A DNA stretch of 64,000 bases from the NCBI GenBank assembly GCA_948567375.1, contig OX419756.1, forward strand, positions 7,817,001-7,881,000, in the 5' to 3' direction. This DNA comes from Lunularia cruciata. Taxonomy: Eukaryota; Streptophyta; Marchantiopsida; Lunulariales; Lunulariaceae. The translations under genes were made by a program, and so were the position numbers. This document shows, piece by piece, positions 22,596-33,865 of this stretch. How positions within the stretch are numbered: position 1 is the stretch's first letter; the number at the start of each line of letters is the position of its first letter. The notes beneath the pieces were generated by a model. The model was not told the origin of the DNA and searched no databases. It worked only from the letters and a program-made list of their open reading frames with translations.

Positions 22596-23215
22596 TTATA
22601 GTGTAGTAGTAGTTAATGTAGTTTATAGTTAGAGTAGTTTAGTAATTAGCACTTTCTAGTTTAGGTTAGATTTCTATTGCCTTGGACCTCCATGGGAGCA
22701 AGGCCAAGGATGGGCAAGGAGCCTATCCTTTGTGCAAGCAAAGCCAAATAGAGTAATGTAGTAGTTAATATAGATTATTGATATAGCCTAGTTAGTTTAG
22801 TTGGAGTAGTTTAGCAATTAGTATGCTTTAGTTTAGTTTAGTTTAGACTCCTATTGTCTTGGACCTTCATGTTCTTGGACCTTCACGGGAGCAAGGCCAA
22901 GGATGGTCAAGTAAGCACACTCCTTGTGCAAGCAAAGCCAAGTAGGGTAGTGTAGTAGTTAATATAGTTTATTCCTTTAGTAAAATTTAGTTCTCCCTAA
23001 ATAAACTTAACAGTTTACTAAGTAGAGTAGTGTTGTAGTTAATATAGTTTATTCCTATATTATAGTTTAGTTTAATCTAACTAAAATAAACAGTTTACTA
23101 AGTGGCAATTAGTTACTAGGTGCTTAATATAGTTTATAGTTAGAGAACTTAGTAATAATTTCTTTAAGTTTAGTTTTGATTCCTATCTTCATGGACCTTC
23201 TTGATACAAGTGCCA
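22596..23215. repeat. Degenerate tandem repeat array
   Basis: About four unequal units begin near 22604, 22757, 22951 and 23033, each opening with GTAGTTAATATAG-like text. The first two also share a block containing GGAGCAAGGCCAAGGATG. Unit length varies from about 80 to 195 bp. No coding potential. Confidence 0.6.
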
Positions 23216-25354
23216 CCTCCTTCCTGTAAACCCTTTAATTCTACACTCTCGTTCAAATGAAACCCGCACTCCATAAAAAAGTTCTATGGTGCATTCATTT
23301 ACACATCATATTTTCTTTACAAGGTCTTGGAAAATGATTTATGGGAAATTCTTACTATTGTAAAGCTTCCATAAAAACTATTCTTGAAACCCCTTATTGT
23401 AGAGATAGGCAAATCTCAATAGCATTGGGATTATTGATATGTTGTACTTGCATAGTTTTGCACTTCTAGTAATTTCTGCACAATGAATGAATGCCATCCA
23501 ATTCTCTAATTTACAAGGTCTAGACTCCCAATTTGCTGAAACTAATTAGACTCACAACAAGAGTTTTCATCATCTTTCTTCCATTGAGTAAGTATGATCT
23601 TTGAGTGTAAGAGTTCTAGATGACTCTTGGTCATGGGATTTCTTTTAGGAAGCAAAGTTGGATTTAGAACGCGTAAAGACAATCAACCTCAATGTAAACT
23701 CTCTTTATGCTTACATATTCATCCTCAACAGATAATTATAGATTATTTGACAAGAATCAAACTCATCCAAAGCATAAAGAGAAGAAAATACTCAAGCTCA
23801 TGTTTTAGATGATTATGCTCTTGTATAGAAGTCTTGAATGAATAATTCTAATAGTAAAATTTTGGTCCCAAGAGAGATTAAGATAACTCTTACAAAAAGC
23901 AATACAAAGACCTGAAACATGTCGTTGCACATTGAGAGGAAATGCATATATTATTTCAAGCTCTAGAGGTGCTTGGGATGCTAAAGCAAGCCAAAAGTTA
24001 GAGGATGGTTTTTGGTCTAAAACAAACCATAATGCAGGCCTGAAGATGCCATTAAGCTTCCTAGGAGAACCTTTCTTAGTTTGAGAGTCACAAAATTGAA
24101 TTTGGTGAAGAATTGAAAGAACATCAAGTGGTTGTTGGTCTACCAAATGAATAATTACACCCTTTTTTGTACTATAAGAGTACATTATTATTGAGAAAAT
24201 AATGCTTCTGGTTTGAAGATTTTCTTATGGAATCAATCAACAATGAAAAATTCCCAATGAAGCGGTAGTATTCAAAGCACTATTCAACTAATGCTTTAAA
24301 GCACTACTCAACTAATTCTGGAACAAATATCCTTTAAAGTTGGAAGGTAAAGTCCATAGTGGAGTAATAGATATGAATATATCTTCTTTTGGAAATGTAG
24401 ATTAGAACCAAATTGAGTGTATCCAAATAAACAAAATCTAAACTCTTTGCAAAGGCAAAGAGCTTTACATTTTCTTGCATAATCATAAAATGCAAACTCA
24501 TTAAAGTTGGATGTTTGTGTTTATGAGATTCTTTGAATTATTGGGGATTTTTAGTTGATTTATCTTATTTGAGACATTTGATTTTATTGGATAAGATATA
24601 TGAGTGTTCAAATGTTATACTTTTTTCTTTTTCTCAAATTTATTTAATTTTTCTAGTCTAAATCAAATATTTTTTTAATAAAACTATTATTTTTAATAAA
24701 TTTATTTTTAAGAGAATATGTTTATTATATATAAAAATCTATATGAACTAATAGTATTAGTTTTATATTTTAGAGTTCAGAATTCTATAAAATAAATTGT
24801 CCAAATAGTTTGCACTATTGGAATAAAGCCATTTTGTTGGATGTATTTATATTTTATATTTTTTAGTATTTTCCCATAAATAATGGTTTTATATGAAATA
24901 AATTTTACCTCATATTTGAATGGTTACCATACTAGGTATCATTATTCACTTCACACGTATTTGACACTTTACTTGATAATTATTCTACAAAAGTATTCTT
25001 CCTTGTTTTGAAGTCTCTCTTCCTTTGGTTTCCATCTTCTTTTAGTTCTCGTCTAATGATTTGTAGCTAATTATAGCAAATATTCTTCAACCATATTTTA
25101 TATATGTTTTATCTTCAATTTCTATACATTATGTTACATTTTAATATTTTAAGATACTATCTATATGATAAAATAAAGTTTTTCTTAGGCTAAAAGTCAT
25201 AAGTGTTCTCTAGATCTTATTCTTATCACTTCCAATCTCTTATCACAAACTATTCCCATAACACCCAAAATTTTAGGCAGAAAAGTTTGTAAGAATTCTT
25301 GGAAGCATCAGATGTAAGAATAGAGAGAAGCTTCAGTAATATAAAAAGTAATGG
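23216..25354. other. AT-rich stretch without a supported gene
   Basis: Very AT-rich. The frame at 23805-24185 (-) has no recognisable family and no intron or promoter context. I see no RNA gene. Confidence 0.5.
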
Positions 25355-25374
25355 TTCTATACCTGTGCGAAAAA

Positions 25375-25423
25375 TAGTATAAGAAGGCGACCGCGTAGAA
25401 AAAGCGAAAAAGACAAAGACAAC
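25375..25423 (-). mobile_element. 49-bp insertion carrying the 3' tip of the non-LTR family
   Basis: Contains GGCGACCGCGTAGA, the reverse complement of the family 3' end. It is flanked by TTCTATACCTGTGCGAAAAA (25355-25374) and the same 20 bp with one mismatch (25424-25443), which looks like a target duplication. Only about 20 bp of the insert matches the family. Confidence 0.55.
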
Positions 25424-25897
25424 TTCTATACCTGTGCCAAAAAGACAACTTTTTTATGCCCGAACCTGTGAAAAGCTCATCATATATAGATCGGAAATAG
25501 ATCTTCAGTTCTACGATATATCAAAGCCTGTAAGAACGCGACATTCCGGTCGCTTATTGGCCATTTCCTCCACTGGTTTGAGCCAAAGGATCTTCAACTA
25601 CAATATACTGACTTTAGGAAAAACTTACTTACTTAAAAAAACCTATTTTTAGTTTACTCAATAAAAATTCCATTGATGTGGGTTTGCTATATTTAATTAT
25701 CATCAATTGAAGATGCACTTCTCATGAGGATAGATTAGACTAACCTACAATTAATAGCCACTCACACCAAGAAGGAACTAAATCATTGTTCTTTGTGGTA
25801 AACTTCTACTAAAAAAATTCCCAAATGACAGGCCTTTTGAATTCCTAAATTTAACCTTAAATTTTATTCTTAAATATAGGCTTCCTGGTGATATAAT

Positions 25898-25901
<4 letters not shown>

Positions 25902-25936
<35 letters not shown>
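25902..25936. repeat. (AT)n microsatellite
   Basis: A near-perfect AT dinucleotide run in AT-rich spacer. Confidence 0.9.
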
Positions 25937-25938
<2 letters not shown>

Positions 25939-26149
25939 AACCAACTATTGTTGAGCTTGCATATTCCTCAAAGTCTACAAAGTTACTTAAGCTTGTTGAA
26001 GTTAAATTCACCAACCAAATACCAAAGAGTGTATATAAAGTGACAAAAGTAACAATGATTGTAAATGTGTATGATAAATACAAAATTAAATATGAAACTT
26101 GGTGAAATGTAATTTCACTATTTCCAACTTACTCATCTTATCTATCAGC

Positions 26150-26560
26150 CATAGTGTTTGCACTAGCAAGCTCTTCCTCTTCCTCAATGAGGAGAATGTC
26201 CTATAGTCCCTTAAGTACACGACATTCCTCCAAGAGATCTACTATTAGTTCAACAACCTCTCTTACCTCTACAAATAGTAAAGATACCAACTTAGGCATA
26301 TCTACACCCTAGTTGGCATGTTCAACATTTTTATATTATATTAGCATCCCAACCATAAGTTCTCTTCCTATAGAATGCAATGCTCTTGAAATTGGGAAAT
26401 TTCTTTCTTTGTCACCACAAAATGTCTATTTCTTTTAAGAGCATCAAGAAATATCATCCCTAATCCAAAATATATATCCATCATAATATCATCAGACTTT
26501 GAAAAATATATTATCAACTCATGAATAATCTTCCATAGCTTCTGATTTATTTGCTTGGTG
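26150..26560 (-). pseudogene. Coding-like relic, unassigned
   Basis: The minus strand reads a protein-like chain with several stops, including G-V-D-M-P-K-L-V-S-L-L-F-V-E-V-R-E-V-V-E-L and I-E-E-E-E-E-L-A-S-A-N. Helical and acidic. Likely a decayed transposon ORF. No family recognised. Confidence 0.3.
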
Positions 26561-26585
26561 GCTTGGCATTAACGAAGATAATCTT

Positions 26586-27430
26586 GTAACACCTCAATAA
26601 CACTAGAGTATAACATTCTAGAGTTTGCATTAGTTAGTCTCTAGCAGTATTTCTGGTAGTTTTTGAGTTAATTAACAAGCTAAATCTTGTAATAATAAAG
26701 TTAGAGGTATATTCAATTAATTTAATATGGTTGAATAAGGGGAAATATTCAGTATTTAATTGCTAAATACTCAACGGAATCCCTAGTGAAAATTTTTAAT
26801 TGTGTTTATTAAAATATAACATAAATTTTGTAAACTTTTATTAATATGATCTGTTAATGCACTTCATATTAAATTATTTGGGATGTGACCTTAATCTTAA
26901 ACAATATATAGCAAACTTGACTTAGTATACATGACATGTCCAAATTCTATTGATTTTGACCAAGCTAGATGTCTTTGGTAATGGAGGTAAGTTAAGGTAG
27001 GTAGAATTGACTTGATCTTAGATTGAAATGAAATTTTAATTAAATTAAAATTTTGTAAATTTTAAACATAATTTTAAACCTAAATTTTGTAAATTTTAAC
27101 ATAATTTGTGTAAAGTAACGATTTTACCAAATTACCAAATACTTACTATGGTAACTTTGGTGAGTATATAAGGAGTGGCTCAAGGGAGTAGAGTCATCTA
27201 TCCTTAGTGAGCTTGGAATATGTATGTAAGTGTTAGTGAGGTATCTCTTATGTTGACATTGGTAAAGTCTTTCCTTTATAAGCCATTTTGGAAAAGCTTT
27301 GGCTTAAGAGAGTGAATTGAGATTTGAGGGTGAATGAGAGATTTTATTTTTTGTATCCTTCATTTTCCTCAATTTCTGCTTTTCCTTCCTTGAAGCATAT
27401 GGTGCACATACAAGCTATCACTAGAAGTAT
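26586..27430 (+). repeat. Possible solo LTR
   Basis: Starts TGTAACACCTC and has TATATAAGG at about 27164-27172 followed by a short leader, as in plant LTRs. I could not identify the matching CA end or the target duplication, so the right limit is approximate. Confidence 0.3.
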
Positions 27431-29657
27431 CCTTGGCATAATTTCTATTTGCAAGTCTCATTCTTCTTCACAAAACTATAAATGCTAAATAGCTTCATGA
27501 CATCTTTCCATCCTCAATCTAGAAGTCAAAAATATACAATTTGTTTTCTTTTTATGATACAATGTACTCCTCTTTTACAATACAACAAACAAATGCCAAG
27601 TTGTTTTGTAATGTTGTGTTGTCAAATATAACAAACAAATACCAAGTAGCTCCAAGTAGATATTGCTATCCTTAGTTTAAACCAAAATATCCATAATTAT
27701 TGATTGTTTATGACACAAGGACAAGGGCAACCGTATTATTAAAATTGGATTTTACTATATACCATCAATGACATTTTTCACATTAAACTCCTTGAAATTC
27801 CAAGAATATACATCTATGTTTTTGTTTTAGAAGATATCTTGGAGATGTCTTCTTCATAATGCATGATGATAGTCTTGGATGTTGTCCTTCAAGTTGTGTA
27901 CATAAGATGTGTTAAAATAGGGAAAGTATAATGTTTTCTTCTTCATTTCCAAGAAGTTACAAACATTATCATTGACCCTAAGTCAATGGTTGTTTTATCT
28001 CCACCAAAGCATCATCCGACCTATAGTCCAAATACAAGTCCATATGCAAGAGTGTAGCTTTAACATCCTTAATCTTCTGCATGGGATCTAAACAATCTGT
28101 TCACTCTCAATAAATTAAGGAATTCTATTAGTAATATCTACACCAAAGAGGGTTGTTGGGTTTTCTTATAGATTAACATGACACTAAATTCAAGGACTTT
28201 GATGTTCTAATGACATAACTAAGACTTAACAAGAATGTATTAAAATGGATTATTTTGAGAGTAAAGTACTTAACCATAAATGTTGTTTTAAGTACTCAAA
28301 AAATCTAAATGCAAGACACAAATATCTCAACAAGTGTGAAATACATGATAATTGGGAATCAAAATGACTTGCTTCTGAATAGTGTATGGGATCTCAAGGT
28401 CTTACCAACCCTTAATCCTAAGGAATAGCTACAATTGTAATACCATAACTTGTTCCTATAGTATGGCATTGGGCCTTGGCTAATGCCTATTCCATCCAAA
28501 CCTATATTGATTTTAGTATTACTTACCTAATCTAGTCCTTGTCATTTCTATAAAAGTTACAATCCTCTTTGTTGACTTATTCAATTTATAATTTTGAGGC
28601 TTTTCCATTTTGTAGTCTATTTGAGAGGCTTGGTTCCACTTTGTAGTCTAGACCAAGTTTTGCTCCTGCCAATTTTTAGGCCTTTCTTAGATCCTTTTGT
28701 ATATAATTATATGAAACCCAATCAAAAGACAAACCACCATGAAAACAAAGAGAATGATTTAATATGTGGAAAAGATTAAGGCTATAACTTTAATATTTTC
28801 CAAGATCTTTGTAAATAAAAGATAAAATTCATTAGCTTTGGTTGGAGACAAGCTCTCTAACAACATAACTCTGCAACTAGGCAACATTATAAGACTCAAA
28901 ATTCAATTGCTTGAAAATGACAAAGTAATGGCAAGCATAATTGCTACTCTAAAACAAAACAATCAATATTCAATTCTCTGACTTCCATATTCCCAAGTAT
29001 AGCTTATATGCCAAAGTATTTTTAACTTCTTCTTGTCATTCACAAACTATACAAGGCTCTACCAAGTTTCATGTGTTTTCCTTGATGAACTTGTGGAGTA
29101 CAAAAGAAAGCCTCATGGAGTATGACCACCTTCGGGTATTTTCTTTTGGCCTTGCAATGCTTATTCTCGTATAGGCAAGTTGTGCACTTGTTTATCTCTT
29201 ATTCGGAATGCAAGTCACCAAAATTTTCCTTGGAGATGACTATAACCTCCTAATAAGCTTGATCTTACACATTCTTTGTTTCTAGAAGTATCGTCTTCTT
29301 TGGTGTATGATCCATAATATATTTATGTAAAAATACTCTTTTCCTTTTAGGCAAGAGTACAAACCTTTGTTTCTAGAAGCATCTTCTCCTTTATCATATT
29401 ACCCATAATTTATTTATGACAGAATTTACTTTAAGGCAAAGGGATACTCTTGCTACAATACATATTCAATAGCAAACAACTCTCAAATTGAATTTTAAAG
29501 CTATTTAAGATATTTACTATTTTATTCTTAATTGTAGTTCCAAATACTCTGAGTATAATACAATTATTATTATAATACAATTTTTATATATATTTACGTA
29601 ATTTGATATATAATTCAGTTTTTATTTTATAATGGAATTGATAAATTTTATTTATTT
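27431..29657. other. Stretch without a supported gene; faint minus-strand coding text near 27.9-28.1 kb
   Basis: Around 27900-28090 the minus strand reads D-V-K-A-T-L-L-H-M-D-L-Y-L-D-Y-R-S-D-D-A-L-V before stops, which looks coding-like. Nothing else is recognisable. It is probably transposon-derived. Confidence 0.3.
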
Positions 29658-30154
29658 TACTTCTAGATTTTTAACTAAAATTAAATTAGTCTAGCTAAAT
29701 TTAACTTTAAACAAGTACATTAAACAATGTCCAAATATGCATATTTGTAGATTAAGAGATGAAAGAAGTTAATATTTGATTGTTGGATACAAAAGATATT
29801 ACAAATATACACAAGTATATATGAATAGTAATAACTTCTACTATATATATATATTTATATATATATTTCAAGAAAAAGTTGGTAGTTATGAAAGTCTAAA
29901 ACAACTTACCTTGAATCTATTATTACCTTTACTACGTTCTATATAAAATTTAGCATAATGATAATGTTTATGTATATTACTTCTAGATTTTTAACTAAAA
30001 TTATATTATTCTAGCTAAATTTAACTTTAAACAAGTATATTAAACAGTGTCCAAATATGCATACTTATAGATAAGAGACAAATGAAGTTAATATTTGATT
30101 GTTGGATACAAAAGATATTGCAAATATAAACAAGTATATACGGATAGTAATAAC

Positions 30155-30228
<74 letters not shown>

Positions 30229-30320
30229 TTCAAGAAAAAGTTGGTAGTTATGAAAGTCTAAAACAACATACCTTGAATCTATTATTACCTTTACTAAGCT
30301 CTACTATAAAATTTAGCATA
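29658..30320. repeat. Tandem duplication of about 300 bp with an expanded (TA)n in the second copy
   Basis: 29658-29958 and 29977-30320 are near-identical. They share TTACTTCTAGATTTTTAACT at the start, GATTGTTGGATACAAAAGAT in the middle and GAATCTATTATTACCTTTAC at the end. The TA tract is about 35 bp and interrupted in the first copy and about 72 bp and pure in the second (30154-30225). Peptides made of I-Y repeats in this tract are artefacts. Confidence 0.85.
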
Positions 30321-31640
30321 CATGAATTCCAAGGTAATTAAAACTTCTAGGATTTCTTGATGATACAACTTTTGTACAAATTAGTAAGAATCCTTCATAG
30401 AATTTTAGTTTTAGAATTATAGCACAAATAAAAGAAGTGGCAGAATTTTGCAGTTTGAAAATATCATATAAAAATTTATTTAGTTTTATAAAAAATTATC
30501 TATTTTTTATTTTATTTTAGTATAAATTATCAAAGAAAGTAAGATGGTATGCTATAGCTAGTATAATACTCATACAATTGAGTTATAAGAAGAGATATTT
30601 CATGTGAAAAAATAACAAATCTCTACTTGATATCTCTTGACTTGATAATTTTAGTTATTAATGTGATTAAATTTTAAATGCTATTTATATAATAATGAAA
30701 CTGCAGATTTTATTCCATAAAGGTTTTAGCTTTATTAGATTAACATGACATATTAATATCTTTTATCTATAATTATAATAGAAATCTTGTAGTTAAATAA
30801 ATGCTCAAAAAATTTATATTTTAATATGGTCTTGTTTATTAAAAGCTCAAAATTATTTTCAAGAGAAAGAATTTAAATTTTAGATTATGTTTGGAGAATT
30901 GAAACCCAATAGCAAGATTAGATACTTCTATTTGTCATATTTATATTTATTTCAAGATTAATATACATTTAAATTGGGTATATCCATAAATTTTGGATAT
31001 ATTTTTTCTTCTTTCTCATGTAAGATAATATTAATAGATAATTTTCTATATTTACATCATATTTAAAATTAGTTGTATCCAATTTGATCACACATATATT
31101 TTTTATGCTTTTTTTTTCCTTTTAAGTACTCATTTCTGATTACCATCAATTGTTGGTATATAAGGTTTGTGCTTATTGCTTATGTGCTTCGCTATCTGAC
31201 AACTTGGTTTGTTGAATTTGCAAGCATTATGGCAGATTTCACTAACAACAATCCCAACTTATTCTAAAATATAGTAGTATTATATAATTGCGCACATCAT
31301 GAAAATTCTCTCATGAGTTTGACTCAACCAAATAACTATATATATGAATCAAAACAATAAGCGTTGGTGAAGTTTGATAAAGAGAGTAGATCAATTCACC
31401 TGAATTTTGTTCTAGGGTTTGTTTAAGATCACAATATTTACCTGAACATATGTGGTTTTGCAAGAAGTAGTGAGCTCCAAATGATCTTAAAGAATATATT
31501 TACAGATTTACTATGAAATAAGAGAAATATTAAAATTCATGCACTCTATTAAATTTCATAGTGTGATTATCTATGCAAATGCTTAAACATACTTATAAAT
31601 AATTATTTTAGCTAATTCTATTAATACTTTTGTGGTAACC
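30321..31640. other. AT-rich spacer without a supported gene
   Basis: Long A- and T-rich runs and no sustained reading frame. I see nothing beyond background. Confidence 0.5.
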
Positions 31641-32089
31641 CAATGTTGACCAAAAAGTGGTATAATAGCAAGAAAAAAGTCATTCCTTTGAAGATATGGT
31701 TCAGAAATAGCTAGATTTGAAGAGATTGTCAGCTCTTTATTGTTGCCAATTTAACCTCTTGGGCAAGAATCACTCCCAAAAGAGAACAATGTCACCAAAT
31801 GTGAGGCACTAAGGGAAACAGAAAATTAAAAGATCACTTTCACTAAGAATGAATTCCAACTATTTATTGAAGGTGATGATTCAATAGATTCCAAAGGAAC
31901 TGCTTCACTACAAAGACATTCAACTCCGAAGATTATGGTCTACACTTCCCAATTGGCACAACTCCAAATGCATTTTGCATTGGTAATATGACTTTGCTTT
32001 TTGATTTTGTGGTACATTCAACACTATATTTCATTTTTTATCCATCAAGATATTGCTTTGTTCCTTCAAAACTCTAAAGGATCACAAAC

Positions 32090-32870
32090 CCTAATCTGCA
32101 TCTTCATTACTCATTTGTGAGTATGGTTCTCACTAGATGCAGTAGTGGTCCACATGACATTGTGTGCTTTTAGAGGGCATAGGATTTACCCATGATACCA
32201 TCAAGGATATATGTTTGTCATGGCACAAGAGAGTGGATGCCTTGCTTGGAAGGAGCATTGGTATGCATTGTAGACAACATGAGTCAAGGTTGACATATAC
32301 TTAGTCCGAGATGATCAAGTGACAATAGCGGATCTTATTGTTTTAGATCATACACATGATGCAATGTTGGAGGGAATGATTACCCATCCTCTTGGATGGG
32401 CAGCGAGTAGAGCGGCAGTAGGCAAGGTCTCCAAGTATAGGGGTATGCATCAAGATCATTCCTTTGTTCCTCTAGCCTTGGAGTTATATGGAGCGATGTG
32501 CAAGGCATTAAAACATTTGTCAAGGAGTGTGCAAGGGCATATCATTCTAGATCTTAGGGAGTATCACTCTGACTCTCATATTTCATAGCATATTCTAGAC
32601 AATGTATTTCCATTGCTCTATATAGACACTTGTTGGTGCAATCCATAAGAGAGCAATAATACTAGGTGATGCCTCTTTGGATGCTCCAATTGTTTGTAGA
32701 CCATACGACTTGCATAGCTCAAATATCTTAGGTGTTTTAATGCAAATTCTCTTACCAATATTATTGGGGCTTAGCCCCATTTTAACCCCTTGTCTTTTCC
32801 TTGTATGGCTTGCTGGAGTCTTCACATCCTTCTTGTTTTCACAAGCGGTTGCATCTTCTCTCATCATTAG
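32090..32870 (+). mobile_element. 5'-truncated copy of the non-LTR family
   Basis: Collinear with 40600-41375. The frame 32319-32588 gives the conserved stretch V-S-K-Y-R-G-M, then F-V-P-L-A-L-E-L-Y-G-A-M. The stop-codon hairpin GGGGCTTAGCCCC is at 32766-32778 and the tail near 32810-32865. Stops and a frameshift break the rest. The copy is intermediate in decay between the split copy and the 40.4-kb copy. Confidence 0.75.
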
Positions 32871-33261
32871 TATGAAAGATCATTCACTCAAGCACTAGAA
32901 TTCCTACTACAAAGTTCCTCACCATTTCTTACCAAAGATACACGACCAATACTAGAAATTTAAGCAAAAGTAACAAAGGAATTTTTGCCCTTTTGCTCTA
33001 GTCATGTTGAAAGGATTGAATAAATTATTTACCACTAGGTTGATCTTATATACTCTTCTAACTCTAAGCCAAATAAATGAAATGGTTTAGGAAGTTTGAA
33101 TATCTTCTTTGTTGTGTGATAGCCTAGTATGACATACTTATGGTATAATGAGTAAGAACATGTCATTCCCACAAGGATATTGGTTGGAAACAATAAAGAA
33201 TGAAGCAAAGTATCACAATGTCAAAATTTATTTATTATTTCTTGTTTAACCTCTTGGGTAG

Positions 33262-33865
33262 TGTAATAATCCGAGGACAAGAGAACTCTTCAAGAGAAAA
33301 AATACAGGTTTCACACTCAATCCTACGATGCCCCAAAGGAGCACATTCTCTTTATTATATAGCCAAGAGGATCCACTCACAGGAAGCTCCACCCTTGGAT
33401 CAGATACATGGATTGGTGACCTGTCAATGAGCTCCATCCTTAAATAGTTGTTTGGATAGGTGACATGTCAGTCCTTGTCCTATCTAGTTGGTCAAATGGG
33501 TTTGATCAAAGGGAATATTTAGGGAATCTTCTTGTAGGAAGCTCAAAATCACATGGGTAACATACCATTGCAAAGTTCTCAACAAGATGAATCATGGGGG
33601 GGGGGGGGGAGTTGGAAGAGAAGGCAAGCCTTTTTCCTTAAGGGAGAGAAATATTTCCATTTTTGAGGCCTAATTCAATGCTTAGGCCTCCAAAAATGGC
33701 TTTAAAGTTTTTTGGCTATTTTTGGCTTCTGCTCTATTAGTAGAAGTGCTCTTTTGGTGATACCTCTATCTGATCTACATTCTCCATCATGTGTAACATC
33801 CTTCCAGATGTTACCAAACCAAATTACCAAATGTCTAGATGATCTATCTAGTTATTGGTATTATA
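33262..33865 (-). repeat. Solo LTR of family A (604 bp) with target duplication GGTAG
   Basis: Aligns end to end with the LTRs at 19033-19640 and 55532-56135. GGTAG flanks it on both sides (33257-33261 and 33866-33870). No internal sequence accompanies it, so it formed by recombination between two LTRs. A run of 14 G (33596-33609) has expanded inside it. Confidence 0.85.

Noticed and set aside
22596-23215. Repeat array considered as CRISPR-like or as telomeric or centromeric satellite
   Set aside because: Units are unequal, diverged and without spacers, and no telomere motif is present. Simple degenerate tandem repeat.
30027-30341. Frames composed of I-Y repeats on both strands
   Set aside because: Translation of the (TA)n microsatellite.
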